Of a stretch of DNA of 60,785 bases, positions 40,977 through 50,127 are shown piece after piece. Source of the stretch: Burkholderiales bacterium (lineage in GTDB: Bacteria; Pseudomonadota; Gammaproteobacteria; Burkholderiales; Casimicrobiaceae). The notes beneath the pieces were generated by a model. It worked only from the letters and a program-made list of their open reading frames with translations. It had not been told where the DNA came from and ran no database searches. The stretch spans positions 1 through 60,785 of the forward strand of contig JADYZP010000014.1 of the NCBI GenBank assembly GCA_020853025.1, given 5' to 3'. Position 1 is the stretch's first letter, and each line of letters opens with the position of its first letter. The position numbers and the translations under genes were made by a program.

Positions 40977-41863
40977 GCACGACACGACACGCCGGACACG
41001 GTGAGGACGCCGGCGACAGGGTGGCGCCGGTAGCGGTCGCGGCGCGGGCGCGCGCGAAGGGAGAGCGTACCGTCACCGGCTACAGCATTCCAGGGCAGGG
41101 CTCGAGCACGATTATCAGCATCGTCACCGTCATTTTGTTGCTGGCGCTGTGGTGGCTGGCGACGCACCTGGGTTGGATACGCGACCTGTTCCTGCCGACG
41201 CCGGAGCGAATCGTCAAGGCATTCGGCGACGCGATGCGTGGGGATATCCAGGGCGGCAAGCCGCTGCAGGACCACCTGTGGGCGAGTCTCTACCGGGTCT
41301 TCGCGGCATTCCTGCTTGCCTGCATCACCGCGATTCCCGCCGGCATCGCGATGGGCGTATCGCGAATCGCGCGTGGCATCCTCGATCCACCGATCGAGTT
41401 CTATCGTCCGCTGCCGCCGCTGGCGTACCTGCCGCTGATCGTTATCTGGTTCGGCATCGATGAAAGAGCCAAGGTCGTTCTCATCTACCTGGCCTGCTTC
41501 GCGCCGCTGGCCATGGCGTCGCGCGCCGGTGTGCGCGGCGTGATGATCGAGCAGATCAATGCAGCATATTCGATGGGGGCGTCGAAGTGGCAGGTGATCT
41601 GGCACGTGATCGTTCCGGCGGCGATGCCGGAGATCTTCACCGGCATGCGCATATCGATCGGCTTCGGCTGGACCACGTTGGTGGCGGCAGAGATGGTTGC
41701 GGCTACCGAGGGGCTGGGGCAGATGGTGCTGAATGCCTCCAACTTTCTGCGCACCGACGTGGTGATGATGGGCATCGTGGTCATCGGTGTGGTCGCCTAT
41801 GCGTTCGACCTGCTGATGCGCTACGTCGAACGGTTGGTCGTTCCGTGGAAGGGTAGAGGTTGA
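40973..41863 (+). CDS. tauC: Taurine ABC transporter permease
   Basis: The 296-aa membrane protein has a ~48-residue hydrophilic N-terminal extension, then about six membrane helices starting at ISIVTVILLLALWWLA. It shows the EAA-loop AYSMGASKWQVIWHVIVPAAMPEIFTG in the expected shape (MGAxxxxxxxxIxxPxAxPxI). It is of the TauC/SsuC type of inner-membrane sulfonate permease. It ends the taurine uptake run; 176 bp later a different ABC gene set begins. Confidence 0.92.
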   Translation: MSTTRHAGHGEDAGDRVAPVAVAARARAKGERTVTGYSIPGQGSSTIISIVTVILLLALWWLATHLGWIRDLFLPTPERIVKAFGDAMRGDIQGGKPLQDHLWASLYRVFAAFLLACITAIPAGIAMGVSRIARGILDPPIEFYRPLPPLAYLPLIVIWFGIDERAKVVLIYLACFAPLAMASRAGVRGVMIEQINAAYSMGASKWQVIWHVIVPAAMPEIFTGMRISIGFGWTTLVAAEMVAATEGLGQMVLNASNFLRTDVVMMGIVVIGVVAYAFDLLMRYVERLVVPWKGRG

Positions 41864-42039
41864 CGCTATAGCGCAGACAAGGACCCGCGTACCCGGGGTA
41901 ATTGCCTGCGTTTGTCGTCCGCGCCGCTGGCCGGTCTCCCGGACAGGGACCGCCGGACGTGCCGCCTGGGCCGGCCGCATTCGCGATTTTCGTGCACCGT
42001 CCGTCCACAACCAGAAAGGAGAGCTGCTCCATGTAACGA

Positions 42040-43029
42040 ATGCTGCTCGCATCCGGCGCCATCCTTGTCGCCTCGCTGGCGCATGCCGCCGACAACGCGC
42101 AAATGGCAAAAGCCAAAGCCGAGGGCGAAGTCGCCTTCTACGCCAGCATCACCGCGGTCGAGCCGATCACGAAGGCGTTCACTGCGGATACCGACATCAA
42201 GGCGAAGTACGCGCGCATTTCGAGCTCCAAATTCGTCGCCACCGCAATCACCGAATTCGAAGCGGGCAAACTTGCCGCCGATGTGGTCCAGGCACCCTTG
42301 CCGGTGCTCGAAGAGCTCAAGAAAAAGGGCATTCTCACCGCCTACCACTCGCCGGCCGCCAACGGCTATCCCAAATGGGCGCACAAGGACGACAGCATCC
42401 AGCTGTTCGGCATCGAATACGTCGGGCTGATCTACAACAAGGGCCGCGTGAAGAAGGCCGACGTGCCGAAGCGCTACATGGACCTGACCGATCCGAAGTG
42501 GAAGGACAAGATCGTGATGGCCAATCCCGCGAACCATCCATCGACGATTTCCTGGCTGATCGGCCTCAAGAAAAACGTCTTCAAGTCGGAGGCGGAGTGG
42601 ATGAAGTTCGTCAAGGGACTGGCGGCGAATCAGCCGATGCTGGTGGCGTCGTTTGGGCCGACCCCCGCCCCGATCGAAAGCGGTGAGAAGTTGATCGGAA
42701 TTTCCATGCCGAAATACATCGTCACCAAGGCCCCGGCGCCGCTCGAATGGGCGCGGCTCGACGAGCCGCTGATGGGACCGCCGCGCGCCATCGCGATTAC
42801 CTCGAAGGCGCCGCACCCCGAGGCCGCGCGTGCCTTCGTCGACTACTGGCTCTCGGACAAGTCGATGGGGATGCTGGCCAAGGATGTCGGCGAATACGCG
42901 CTCGCACCCGGCGTGTACCCGCCGATCGACGGTATCCGCGAGGCCAAGGTGATCGCGATCCGTGAGCTCACCGATGCGGAGCTGCGCAAATGGGGCGCCG
43001 AGTTCAAGAAGATATTCAGCGCCAGCTGA
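42040..43029 (+). CDS. Periplasmic solute-binding protein (Fe3+/aminoethylphosphonate type) with damaged start
   Basis: The 329-aa protein resembles the AfuA/FbpA/PhnS class (EGEVAFYASITAVEPITKAF, WLIGLKKNVF, PLEWARLDEPLMGPPRAIAI). The best ribosome-binding site, AAAGGAG at 42015-42021, is 9 nt before an ATG at 42031, but that ATG is followed at once by TAA. The next in-frame ATG is at 42040, 18 nt from the site. The intact start would read M-x-R-M-L-L; one base change (AAA to TAA) explains it. Using 42040 removes the basic n-region of the signal peptide. Expression and export may be reduced. The rest of the gene is intact. Confidence 0.75.
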   Translation: MLLASGAILVASLAHAADNAQMAKAKAEGEVAFYASITAVEPITKAFTADTDIKAKYARISSSKFVATAITEFEAGKLAADVVQAPLPVLEELKKKGILTAYHSPAANGYPKWAHKDDSIQLFGIEYVGLIYNKGRVKKADVPKRYMDLTDPKWKDKIVMANPANHPSTISWLIGLKKNVFKSEAEWMKFVKGLAANQPMLVASFGPTPAPIESGEKLIGISMPKYIVTKAPAPLEWARLDEPLMGPPRAIAITSKAPHPEAARAFVDYWLSDKSMGMLAKDVGEYALAPGVYPPIDGIREAKVIAIRELTDAELRKWGAEFKKIFSAS

Positions 43030-43059
43030 CGACTGCGGAACGAGCGAATCGACCTGGCC

Positions 43060-44145
43060 ATGCTGATCAGCATCAAGGGTCTGCGCAAGCACTACGGTTT
43101 CGAGGGCCGCACCATCAAGGCGCTGGATGATGTCGACCTGACCATATCCGCAAACCAGATCTTCACGCTGCTCGGTCCCAGCGGTTGCGGCAAGACCACG
43201 CTGCTTCGCTGCATCGTCGGGCTGGAGAAGCCGGACGATGGTGAAATCCGCATCGGCGACGACATTGTCTGGTCGAAGGCCAAGGGGATCGCGATACCGC
43301 CGGAAAAGCGCGGGCTGGGCATGGTATTCCAGACCTACGCGATATGGCCGCATCTTTCGGTCTTCGACAATGTCGTCTACCCGTTGCAGATCCGGAGAAT
43401 GGCGAAAGGACTGATCCGCGAAAAGGTCGCCGACGTGCTTGCCTTCGTGCAGCTCGAAGGCGTCGAACGCAGGTCGGCGACACGCCTTTCCGGCGGTCAG
43501 CAACAGCGCGTGGCGCTGGCGCGCGCGCTGGTCGCCGAACCCAAGGTCATTCTGTTCGACGAGCCGCTCAGCAATCTCGATGCCAAACTGCGCGAGGAAA
43601 CGCGCAAGGAACTCAAGGCCTTCCTCGGCAAGCTCGCCATCACCGCCGTGTACGTCACGCATGATCGCGTCGAGGCACCGGCGCTGTCCGACTCGATCGC
43701 GGTGATGCGCAGCGGCAGCATCGTCGAGATCGGTACGCCGCAGAAGATCTATTTCGACTCCGACCACCGATTCGTTGCCGACTTCGTCGGGCGCGCCAAC
43801 CTGGTCAAGGCCATCGTCCGTGCACAGGAAGACGATCGCACGGTGGTCGATTGCACGCTCGGTAGTTTGCGCTGTCGTAAGCACGAAGCAGCGATCGGGA
43901 CCGAACTGACCTTGTGCTTGCGACCGGAATTCATCCACATCGTCCGCGACGGCGTCCGAGGAAGTGAAAACCAGTTGTGCGGCGTGGTCGAGTCGCTGAC
44001 CTTCGTCGGCGAGGTTTACGAGACGGAGTTGCAGGTCGGCGGCGAGCGGCTGCTCGCCCGCATCGACCCGGATGTCACGATCGCGGAGGGAGACCGCGTC
44101 GACTTCGCGCTCGACCCCGCGCATTGCCTGCTGGTATCGGCCTGA
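43060..44145 (+). CDS. ABC transporter ATP-binding protein (FbpC/PhnT-like) with TOBE domain
   Basis: The 361-aa ATPase has Walker A GPSGCGKTTLLR, signature RLSGGQQQRVALARAL, Walker B VILFDEPLSNLDAK, H-loop YVTHDRVEAPALSD, and a C-terminal TOBE-type region (~240-360). It is of the Fe3+/putrescine/aminoethylphosphonate group. The H-loop segment reads DRVEAPALSD rather than the usual DQEEALALSD; the catalytic His is kept. It lies 30 bp after the binding protein. Its partner permease is broken, so its function is doubtful. Substrate is not readable. Confidence 0.85.
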   Translation: MLISIKGLRKHYGFEGRTIKALDDVDLTISANQIFTLLGPSGCGKTTLLRCIVGLEKPDDGEIRIGDDIVWSKAKGIAIPPEKRGLGMVFQTYAIWPHLSVFDNVVYPLQIRRMAKGLIREKVADVLAFVQLEGVERRSATRLSGGQQQRVALARALVAEPKVILFDEPLSNLDAKLREETRKELKAFLGKLAITAVYVTHDRVEAPALSDSIAVMRSGSIVEIGTPQKIYFDSDHRFVADFVGRANLVKAIVRAQEDDRTVVDCTLGSLRCRKHEAAIGTELTLCLRPEFIHIVRDGVRGSENQLCGVVESLTFVGEVYETELQVGGERLLARIDPDVTIAEGDRVDFALDPAHCLLVSA

Positions 44146-44158
44146 AGCACTTCGGGCG

Positions 44159-45599
44159 ATGGACCCAACGCGCTCGAAGCTCACCTACGCGCTGATCCCG
44201 ATCGTCGGTCTGTTGACGGTGAGCCCGGTGGTCATGTTGCTCCTGGGCAGCTTTTCGCAGGTCCTGACGGCTTTCGGCAGTTTCACGCTGGCCAAGTACG
44301 TCGAGGCGTACACCGATCCGGCGCTCGCCGATGTCATGGTCAATACCGTGCTGTTCGTGGTCGGTTCGTCGACGCTGGCGACGGGTCTCGCGCTGTTTCT
44401 CGCCTACCTGATCATCGCGCCGGCGCTGGCGTCGTTCGATGTGTCGCTCGAGGAATCGTCGCGCGTGTTCGGTGCATCGACATGGCGGACGCTGGTGCGG
44501 ATCACGCTGCCGGTGTTGCGTCCTGCAATTCTGGCGGCGTTCATCCTCGGCGTCGTGCGCAGCCTGGCATCGTTTGCCGTGCCGTCGGTGATCGGCATGC
44601 CGGGACGCGTGGAGGTGCTGGCGACCTACCTGTACCAGATGATCGCCACCGGTTTCACCACCGACTACGGCAAGGCCGCCGCGCTCGGCATGAGCGTGCT
44701 GGCGGCATCGATCACGTTGATCGTCGTCTATCGCGCGCTGACGGCGGAAGGCGAAAAGTACGTGACCGTTTCCAGTCGTGGATACCGACCGACGGTCATC
44801 GAACTTGGGCGCGCACGTACACCGCTGTTCGTCGTCGTCGCGCTGCTTTCGCTGGTGATGATCGTGCTGCCCGTGGCGGTCCTGCTGTACACGTCGTTCA
44901 TACCGTACTCGATGCTGCCGAGTGCGCGCGCGTTTTCGATGATGAGCCTGCGCAACTGGGTCGGCGTGCTCGACGATCCTCTGTCCATCCTGGCGCTGCG
45001 CAACAGCCTTTTCCTCGGTGTCGTCGGCGCGACGATAGGCGTGCTGCTGTCGATCTTCGTCGCCTATGCAATTGTCAAGGGCAGGACCCGCGCCGCCGGG
45101 GTGCTGGAGTCGCTGTCGTTCCTGTCGTTCTCGTTTCCGGGCATCGTGATCGGCGTCGGATTCATGTGGTTCTTCGTGCAGACGCCGCTGTACGCGACGC
45201 TGACCGCATTGCTCATCGGCTACATCGCGACCTACCTATCTGCCCTACGGCGTTCGACCGCTGGCGAGCGCGTTCGTGCAGATCCATGCGCACCTCGAGG
45301 AATCATCGCTGGTGTGCGGCGCCAGCCCCATCACGACCATGCGCCGCATCATCGCGCCATTGCTGATTCCCGGCATCGTTTCGGCATGGATCCTGTTGGC
45401 GTCGATGTTCCTGCGCGAACTGACGCTGTCGGTGGTGCTGTCACGGCCGGGCACCGAGGTGCTGGCGGTGCAGATCCTGCGCTATGCCGATGACGGGCTG
45501 TGGGGAAAGCTTTCGGCGCTCGGCATCATCATGATTGCCATCTCCACGCTGCTGGTCGTGCTGGCGACTCGCCTGGGCGCGCGATTCAGGGCGGCGTGA
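44159..45599 (+). pseudogene. Frameshifted, internally deleted ABC permease (two-domain type)
   Basis: The frame from ATG 44159 matches an FbpB/PhnU-like permease (EAA-loop at SLEESSRVFGASTWRTL, and a second half from ~44810). At about 45234-45245 reading shifts: the sequence CTAC-CTAT-CTG contains 4 extra bases, after which the continuing permease (HAHLEESSLVCGAS, RIIAPLLIPGIVS) runs in another frame to 45599. Total coding span is about 480 codons. Family members are about 550 aa. At ALFLAYL|IIAPALASFDVSLEE about 70 residues (roughly two helices) appear to be missing in frame, consistent with deletion between two AYL-coding stretches. Both lesions make it non-functional. Confidence 0.75.
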
Positions 45600-45701
45600 G
45601 CCGCGGCGGGCGCATAGGGGTCTGGCGAAAGGCGGCGAATTGCCTGAAACTGTGTGTGAATGCGGCGGGGGGCCGTACTTCTCATTTTCCACGGATGGCC
45701 G

Positions 45702-46085
45702 ATGCGCGCGTTTCGGCGGGTTCCGTTGCTGACGACCTTGGTGCTGCTCGGCATCTTTCTGGTGCTGTTCGCGTATGCGTGGCGGGTGCCGCTGACGCCC
45801 GGTGCGGCGCGCCCGCTCGACCGGGCCCGCGTCATCGCCGCGGGCGAAGCGCTGGCGCGAGCGGAGGTCAGCGACCCGGAAAGCGCGCGGTTCCGCCGCA
45901 GTTTCGTGAGCAGCAAGTGGGCGTATCCGGTGACCTGCGGCGAGATCAATTACCGGCACCGGGCAGGCGGCTACCTCGGCTTTCAGCGCTTCGTCTCGGC
46001 CGGACCCGTCGCGCAGCGCGAGGACGAAATGAGCGAGGCGCAGTTCGCGCGCCTGTGGTCGGTGATGTGCGAGCAAGCCGAATGA
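45702..46085 (+). CDS. Small membrane-anchored hypothetical protein
   Basis: The 127-aa protein has one N-terminal membrane helix (LLTTLVLLGIFLVLFAYAW) and a periplasmic part with CGEINYRHRAGGYLGFQRF and a second Cys near the end (VMCEQAE), a possible disulfide. The segment 'DPESARFRxxFVSxK ... TCGEINYRxxxGGYxGFQRFV' is a widespread small family in proteobacteria, without known function to me. ATG 45702 begins before the helix. Its stop overlaps the next gene (ATGA). Confidence 0.7.
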   Translation: MRAFRRVPLLTTLVLLGIFLVLFAYAWRVPLTPGAARPLDRARVIAAGEALARAEVSDPESARFRRSFVSSKWAYPVTCGEINYRHRAGGYLGFQRFVSAGPVAQREDEMSEAQFARLWSVMCEQAE

Positions 46086-47344
46086 GTCCGGGTGGCGCAG
46101 CCGGCGGGTTCGTCCCGGCATCGGCGGCGCCGGGTGCGGCTAAAGCGGAGGTCGCGTTTTCGCTGTTCGACGGCGACGGGTTCCGGCGCCTGTGGGTGAG
46201 TTTCGGGCTGGGCAGCCACGCGCGGTTTCCGATCGTCAAGCGCTGTGCCATCGCAGTTCTCGTGACCTACGTGCCGATGGCGATTCTCGCCTGGCGGCAG
46301 GGGCTGGCCGGCGTGGAGGCGACGCCGACCAACTTCTTCGCCGACTTCGCCGCCTATGTGCAGTTCTTGCTGGGGCTTCCGCTGTTTCTCGCGGCGGAGG
46401 TGATCATCGACGGCAGCACGCGGGAGGCGGCCAGCCAGTTCCTGCGCTGCCGGATCATCAGCCCGGCAGATGTGCCGCGCATCGAGCGGGTTTACGCGCT
46501 GATTGCCCGGTTGCGGCAATCGCACTGGCCGGATGTCGTGTGCATAGTGTTCGCCTACGCCATCTCGCTGGCGATCCTGGTGCCACAGTTCGGTCCGGAT
46601 CCGTTGCCCACCTGGCACGTCCACGGCGTCGAGGACGCGCGCATGTTGACGGCCCCCGGGTGGTGGGCGTTTTTCATCGCGCTGCCGATTCTGAACTATG
46701 TCTGGCTGCGCATCGGTTGGAAGACCGGACTGTGGATCTTCTATCTCTACCACGTGTCCCGCATGCGTCTCGACCTGCATCCGACGCATCCCGATCTCAC
46801 CGGCGGCATCGGCTTCATCAGCGAGGCGCAGGGCCGCTTCGCGCTGTTCATTCTCGCCTACGGTCTCTCCAACGTGGCGGCCCCGGTCGGCTACGAAATC
46901 GCGATCCAGAACTACGACCTGTCGATCGCGCCGGTGTGGGGCCCGATTGTCGGCTTCATCATCGGGGCACCGCTGCTGTTCACGCTGCCGCTGTTCATGT
47001 TCACCAAGCAGTTGTTTCGAACGCGCAAGCGGGCGCTCGCCGCATATCGCGAACGCGTCACCGAGCACAGCCGGCTGGTCGAAAGCCGGTGGCTGTTCGG
47101 TGACGCAACGCAGTTGCCGCAGGAGGAGATCCGGGACCTTGCCGAACAATCGACGCTGGGGACGATGTTTTCCCGCATCGAGCACATGCGTGTCGTGCCG
47201 TTCGACCTGCGATCGTTCGGCCAGCTGCTCGGTTCGACGCTGGGCGCGATGGCCACGCTGTTGCCACTGCTTCGTGGCCGTGGCGAACCGGCGGCGATGG
47301 TCGAAGCGATCGGGAAGCTGCTGGGGCACCTGGGGGGCAGCTAG
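46082..47344 (+). CDS. Multi-spanning membrane protein of unknown function
   Basis: This 420-aa protein has about six to eight hydrophobic helices (residues ~58-75, ~85-115, ~155-175, ~195-240, ~265-320) and a C-terminal cytoplasmic part (~325-420). Short conserved-looking patches are DGDGFRRLWVSFGLG, HPTHPDLTGGIGF and NYDLSIAPVWGPI. I recognise no transporter or enzyme motif. It is translationally coupled (ATGA) to the small membrane protein upstream, so the two probably act together. Related proteins of unknown role occur in other Burkholderiales. Confidence 0.75.
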   Translation: MSPGGAAGGFVPASAAPGAAKAEVAFSLFDGDGFRRLWVSFGLGSHARFPIVKRCAIAVLVTYVPMAILAWRQGLAGVEATPTNFFADFAAYVQFLLGLPLFLAAEVIIDGSTREAASQFLRCRIISPADVPRIERVYALIARLRQSHWPDVVCIVFAYAISLAILVPQFGPDPLPTWHVHGVEDARMLTAPGWWAFFIALPILNYVWLRIGWKTGLWIFYLYHVSRMRLDLHPTHPDLTGGIGFISEAQGRFALFILAYGLSNVAAPVGYEIAIQNYDLSIAPVWGPIVGFIIGAPLLFTLPLFMFTKQLFRTRKRALAAYRERVTEHSRLVESRWLFGDATQLPQEEIRDLAEQSTLGTMFSRIEHMRVVPFDLRSFGQLLGSTLGAMATLLPLLRGRGEPAAMVEAIGKLLGHLGGS

Positions 47345-47813
47345 CGTGGAATGGGACAAGCGTCAGCTTTCCCGGACGCCCGTCAACGTTGAAACCTGGC
47401 TACACTTCAAGCAAGTCATGATCACCCGCACGACAACCACCGCGAGTGCAGCGAGCACCACGAGTGAGGGCGAATTCACCTGCATCGCGGTCCTTCGCCG
47501 ACGCGCACGAGCTGATCCTGGCAGTAGCCAAATCGCGACTGCTGCGTGCCCGGCCGCGACAAAGTCGAGCAATGGCTGGTCGCTGCCTGAAGAAGAGAGC
47601 AGCGCCTTTCTGGATTTCTGGATAAAGGCCTTCGCCATGGCCTGCGTCATCCGCGTGCCGGAGATTTTGCTCCGGTGACGCGCCTACTCACCGCTGGTGT
47701 GCTGGGTGTCGCCCCGCGATTCGCTTCAAGCCACGAAAATTCCGCATGAGCGCAATAGCCGATCTGCCGCCGGCCCGCGAGACTTTTCATCACTCCAAAC
47801 GGAGAATCATTGC
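47345..47813. other. Region without a recognisable gene
   Basis: In this stretch no reading frame has a ribosome-binding site or a family match. A minus-strand frame at 47363-47650 (95 aa) contains one hydrophobic run (VVLAALAVVVVRVIMTC) but no other feature. With the remnant that follows, it looks like decayed DNA. Confidence 0.3.
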
Positions 47814-47963
47814 ATGTTGTAACTACTGATGACGACCATCGCCCTTGCAACCGCGAGCGTGGCGAATGCGCGAAGCGCTACCTACACCGTCGAACCCGAC
47901 CATACCTTCGCGTATTTCGAAGTCGTTCAACGGATCACTTCTTTGATGGGCGAATGCACCTAG
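47814..47963 (+). pseudogene. Remnant of a YceI-family periplasmic protein gene
   Basis: GGAG at 47801-47804 is 9 nt before ATG 47814; the frame then reads Met-Leu-TAA (47820-47822). The same frame continues with a signal peptide, LLMTTIALATASVANA, and the YceI start SATYTVEPDHTFAYFEV. It then loses the family pattern and stops at 47963. The original N-terminus was probably M-L-K-L-L-M-T-T, so one A-to-T change made the stop. The rest of the ~190-residue YceI lipocalin domain is missing. Confidence 0.65.
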
Positions 47964-48400
47964 AACTCGGGGAGGCTCCCACCGCTGCTGCGCTGCATCT
48001 TGCGGCTCCCCCCAACAACCGACTGACGCTTCATGACCAGCTATGGCAAAAATACGCGCCTGGGATTCTCGACATGTTTCGAAAGGCCTGGCGGCCTGTG
48101 GGCATCGCGCCGGTGCACAGCTTTGCGACCTTGCCGGGCGAACTCGCCACCCTCGTGCGCAATACCTGCGGCACAAGCCGCACTCGATGCGCCGACCTTC
48201 GAAGTGCTCACCACACCCAACGCGCAGCAGCAACGCACACTCGACCTGATCCAGCAGATTCGAATGTAGACAGAAGCTCGAACCCAGAACTCAGACCAAG
48301 CACTTGGTGCAAAAGAAGAAACACGCTCGGCGGTGGAAGGAACTTCGATTAGAATATCCGCTTGCAAGTGCCGCTGTGGAGCGGAGCGAGGAGAACATTC
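47964..48400. other. Region with no intact gene between the YceI remnant and xdhC-like gene
   Basis: Short frames here end in DAPTFEVLTTPNAQQQR-like sequence near 48170-48269 but have no start or family I can name. A small palindrome, ACCAAG/CTTGGT, is at 48295-48308. The last 40 bases hold the ribosome-binding site of the next gene. Probably more gene debris. Confidence 0.3.
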
Positions 48401-49414
48401 ATGGACAGCGTCGACCTGGAAGTCCTGAAGCGCAGCGCCGAATGGCTCGATGCCGGCCGTCGCGTGCTGCTGGTCACCGTGGTGAAGACCTGGGGCAGTT
48501 CGCCGCGGCCGCCAGGGGCCATGCTTGCCGTTCGCGACGACGGCCTCGTCGTCGGCTCGGTCTCCGGCGGCTGTATCGAGGACGATCTTATCGATCGCAC
48601 GCGCCGCCTTGGCATGACGCAGTCGCGCGCCGAGGTCGTGACCTACGGGGTGTCACCGGATGAAGCGCGCCGCTTCGGCCTGCCGTGTGGCGGGACGATT
48701 CAACTGGTGGTGGAGCCGCTGACACGCGAATCGGCCATCCGTGCGCTGCTGCGCGAAATCGAGACCGGGCACCTGGTGGCGCGCCGGCTCGATATCGTGA
48801 CCGGCGAGGCCACGCTGCATCCGGCGCGTGATGTCGACGGGCTGGCCTTCGACGGCGCGACGCTGACGACCATTCACGGTCCGCGCTACCGGATGCTGGT
48901 GATCGGCGCATCGCAACTTTCCAAATACCTGGCGCAGATCGCGGTGGGACTCGACTATCAGGTCACGATCTGCGATCCGCGCGAAGAATATACGGAGACC
49001 TGGGACATTCCCGGCGTCACGCTGGTGCGGACGATGCCCGACGATACCGTGCACGCAATGCAGCTCGACGAACGCTGCGCGGTGGTGGCGCTGACGCACG
49101 ACCCGAAGCTCGACGATTTGGCGCTGATGGAGGCGCTGAAGTCGCCGGCGTTTTACGTCGGCGCGCTGGGTTCGCGCGCCAATAACGCCAAGCGCCGCGT
49201 ACGCCTGCTCGAGGTCGATGTGACGCCGGCCGAGATGGCGCGGCTGCACGGCCCTGTCGGCATCTACATCGGCAGCCGCACACCGCCGGAAATCGCGATC
49301 TCCATCCTGGCCGAGATCACGGCCGTCAAGAACGGCGTAGCGCTGCCCGAGGCGGCGCGGATCACCGTGGCCAAGGAACAGATCGCTGCGTCGCCGGCCT
49401 GTTCGACGACCTGA
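48401..49414 (+). CDS. XdhC/CoxF-family molybdenum cofactor maturation-type protein
   Basis: The 337-aa protein has an N-terminal XdhC domain (VVKTWGSSPRPPGAMLAV, VVGSVSGGCIEDDLI, YGVSPDEARRFGLPCGGTIQL) and a C-terminal Rossmann part (MLVIGASQLSKYLAQIA, GALGSRANNAKRR, GPVGIYIGSRTPPEIAISILAEI). XdhC proteins insert or carry sulfurated molybdenum cofactor for xanthine dehydrogenase-type enzymes. No xdhAB/coxLMS genes are adjacent here, so its client is elsewhere. ATG 48401 has GAGGAG 8 nt upstream. Convergent with the transferase gene at 49480. Confidence 0.9.
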   Translation: MDSVDLEVLKRSAEWLDAGRRVLLVTVVKTWGSSPRPPGAMLAVRDDGLVVGSVSGGCIEDDLIDRTRRLGMTQSRAEVVTYGVSPDEARRFGLPCGGTIQLVVEPLTRESAIRALLREIETGHLVARRLDIVTGEATLHPARDVDGLAFDGATLTTIHGPRYRMLVIGASQLSKYLAQIAVGLDYQVTICDPREEYTETWDIPGVTLVRTMPDDTVHAMQLDERCAVVALTHDPKLDDLALMEALKSPAFYVGALGSRANNAKRRVRLLEVDVTPAEMARLHGPVGIYIGSRTPPEIAISILAEITAVKNGVALPEAARITVAKEQIAASPACSTT

Positions 49415-49479
49415 GCCGGACATCTCTCCAACGCGGCGCTGTTCACGCTCGTCATGACGATTTCCCGATTTGCCGCGCG

Positions 49480-50127
49480 TCAGGGACTGCCGGTCGTTGA
49501 AGCATCGCGCAGGGCGTTCCAGCGCGCGAGATCTTGTGCGTCGTCGACATCCCAGGTCGCGGGTAGCTCCGACCAGGCAATCCCGGCGCGCGTGAACCCG
49601 GCAGCGGTGTCCGCCAAGGCGTGCGGCGTGCTCCAGCGGATCGCGCCGAAAGGCAGCGGGCGGCGCGCACCGACGGCGACGTAGCCGCCGTCGGCGGCGG
49701 GGCCCAGGACCGCATCGTGATCGGCCAGCGCCGCGCAGGCCCGAGCGAGATAGCCGCAGTCGAGCACCGGGCAATCGGTGCCGACCAGCAGCACCGCGGG
49801 TGCGCGCGTCAGCGCGCTGTCGATGGCATCGGCCATGCGCGCGCCGAGGTCGCCGTTGGCCTGCCGATGCAGTGACGCGCCATGCGCGGCCGCGAGTGCC
49901 GAAAAGTACGGCGTGCGCGGATCGGACGCGCACCACAGTTCGATGTTGCCGATGATGCGAGCACCATGGGCTTGCGTTGCATGCATCAGCGTCAAGGCTG
50001 TGAGTTCCCGATACACGGCACAGGCGCGTTCGTTGCCGATCGTGGTCGCCAGCCGCGTCTTGACGCTGCCTGGCAGTGGCTCCTTGGCGAACACCAGCAG
50101 CACCGGCGCTTTGGCGCGTCGCGTCAT
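49480..50127 (-). CDS. rSAM/selenodomain-associated transferase 1 (TIGR04282-like)
   Basis: The 215-aa nucleotidyl-/glycosyltransferase has LLVFAKEPLPGSVKTRLA (nucleotide-binding start), VLLVGTDCPVLDCGYLARA, and LGPAADGGYVAVGAR, then ATWDVDDAQDL. These fit TIGR04282/DUF2064. It overlaps the TIGR04283-like gene by ATGA (50124-50127), the usual pairing. In other genomes this pair accompanies radical-SAM enzymes of arsenosugar-type synthesis; no such enzyme is in this window. The start at ATG 50127 is set by that overlap. Confidence 0.85.
   Translation of the reverse strand: MTRRAKAPVLLVFAKEPLPGSVKTRLATTIGNERACAVYRELTALTLMHATQAHGARIIGNIELWCASDPRTPYFSALAAAHGASLHRQANGDLGARMADAIDSALTRAPAVLLVGTDCPVLDCGYLARACAALADHDAVLGPAADGGYVAVGARRPLPFGAIRWSTPHALADTAAGFTRAGIAWSELPATWDVDDAQDLARWNALRDASTTGSP

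Noticed and set aside
41866..44184. Minus-strand open frame of 772 codons
   Set aside because: It is antisense to the binding protein and ATPase genes with intact ABC motifs. No family pattern is seen in its own translation.
42031..47963. Idea that TAA is read as an amino acid (altered code)
   Set aside because: TAA acts as a normal stop in intact genes (for example the tRNA-proximal and ABC genes end normally), and the two cases are explained by single-base changes.
47964..48269. Frame ending in a transposase-like tail
   Set aside because: The segment around 48190-48269 has some order but does not fit any transposase end that I can name with confidence.
48401..49414. Xanthine dehydrogenase operon
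   Set aside because: Only the XdhC-type gene is present; no large or small molybdenum subunit genes are within the window.
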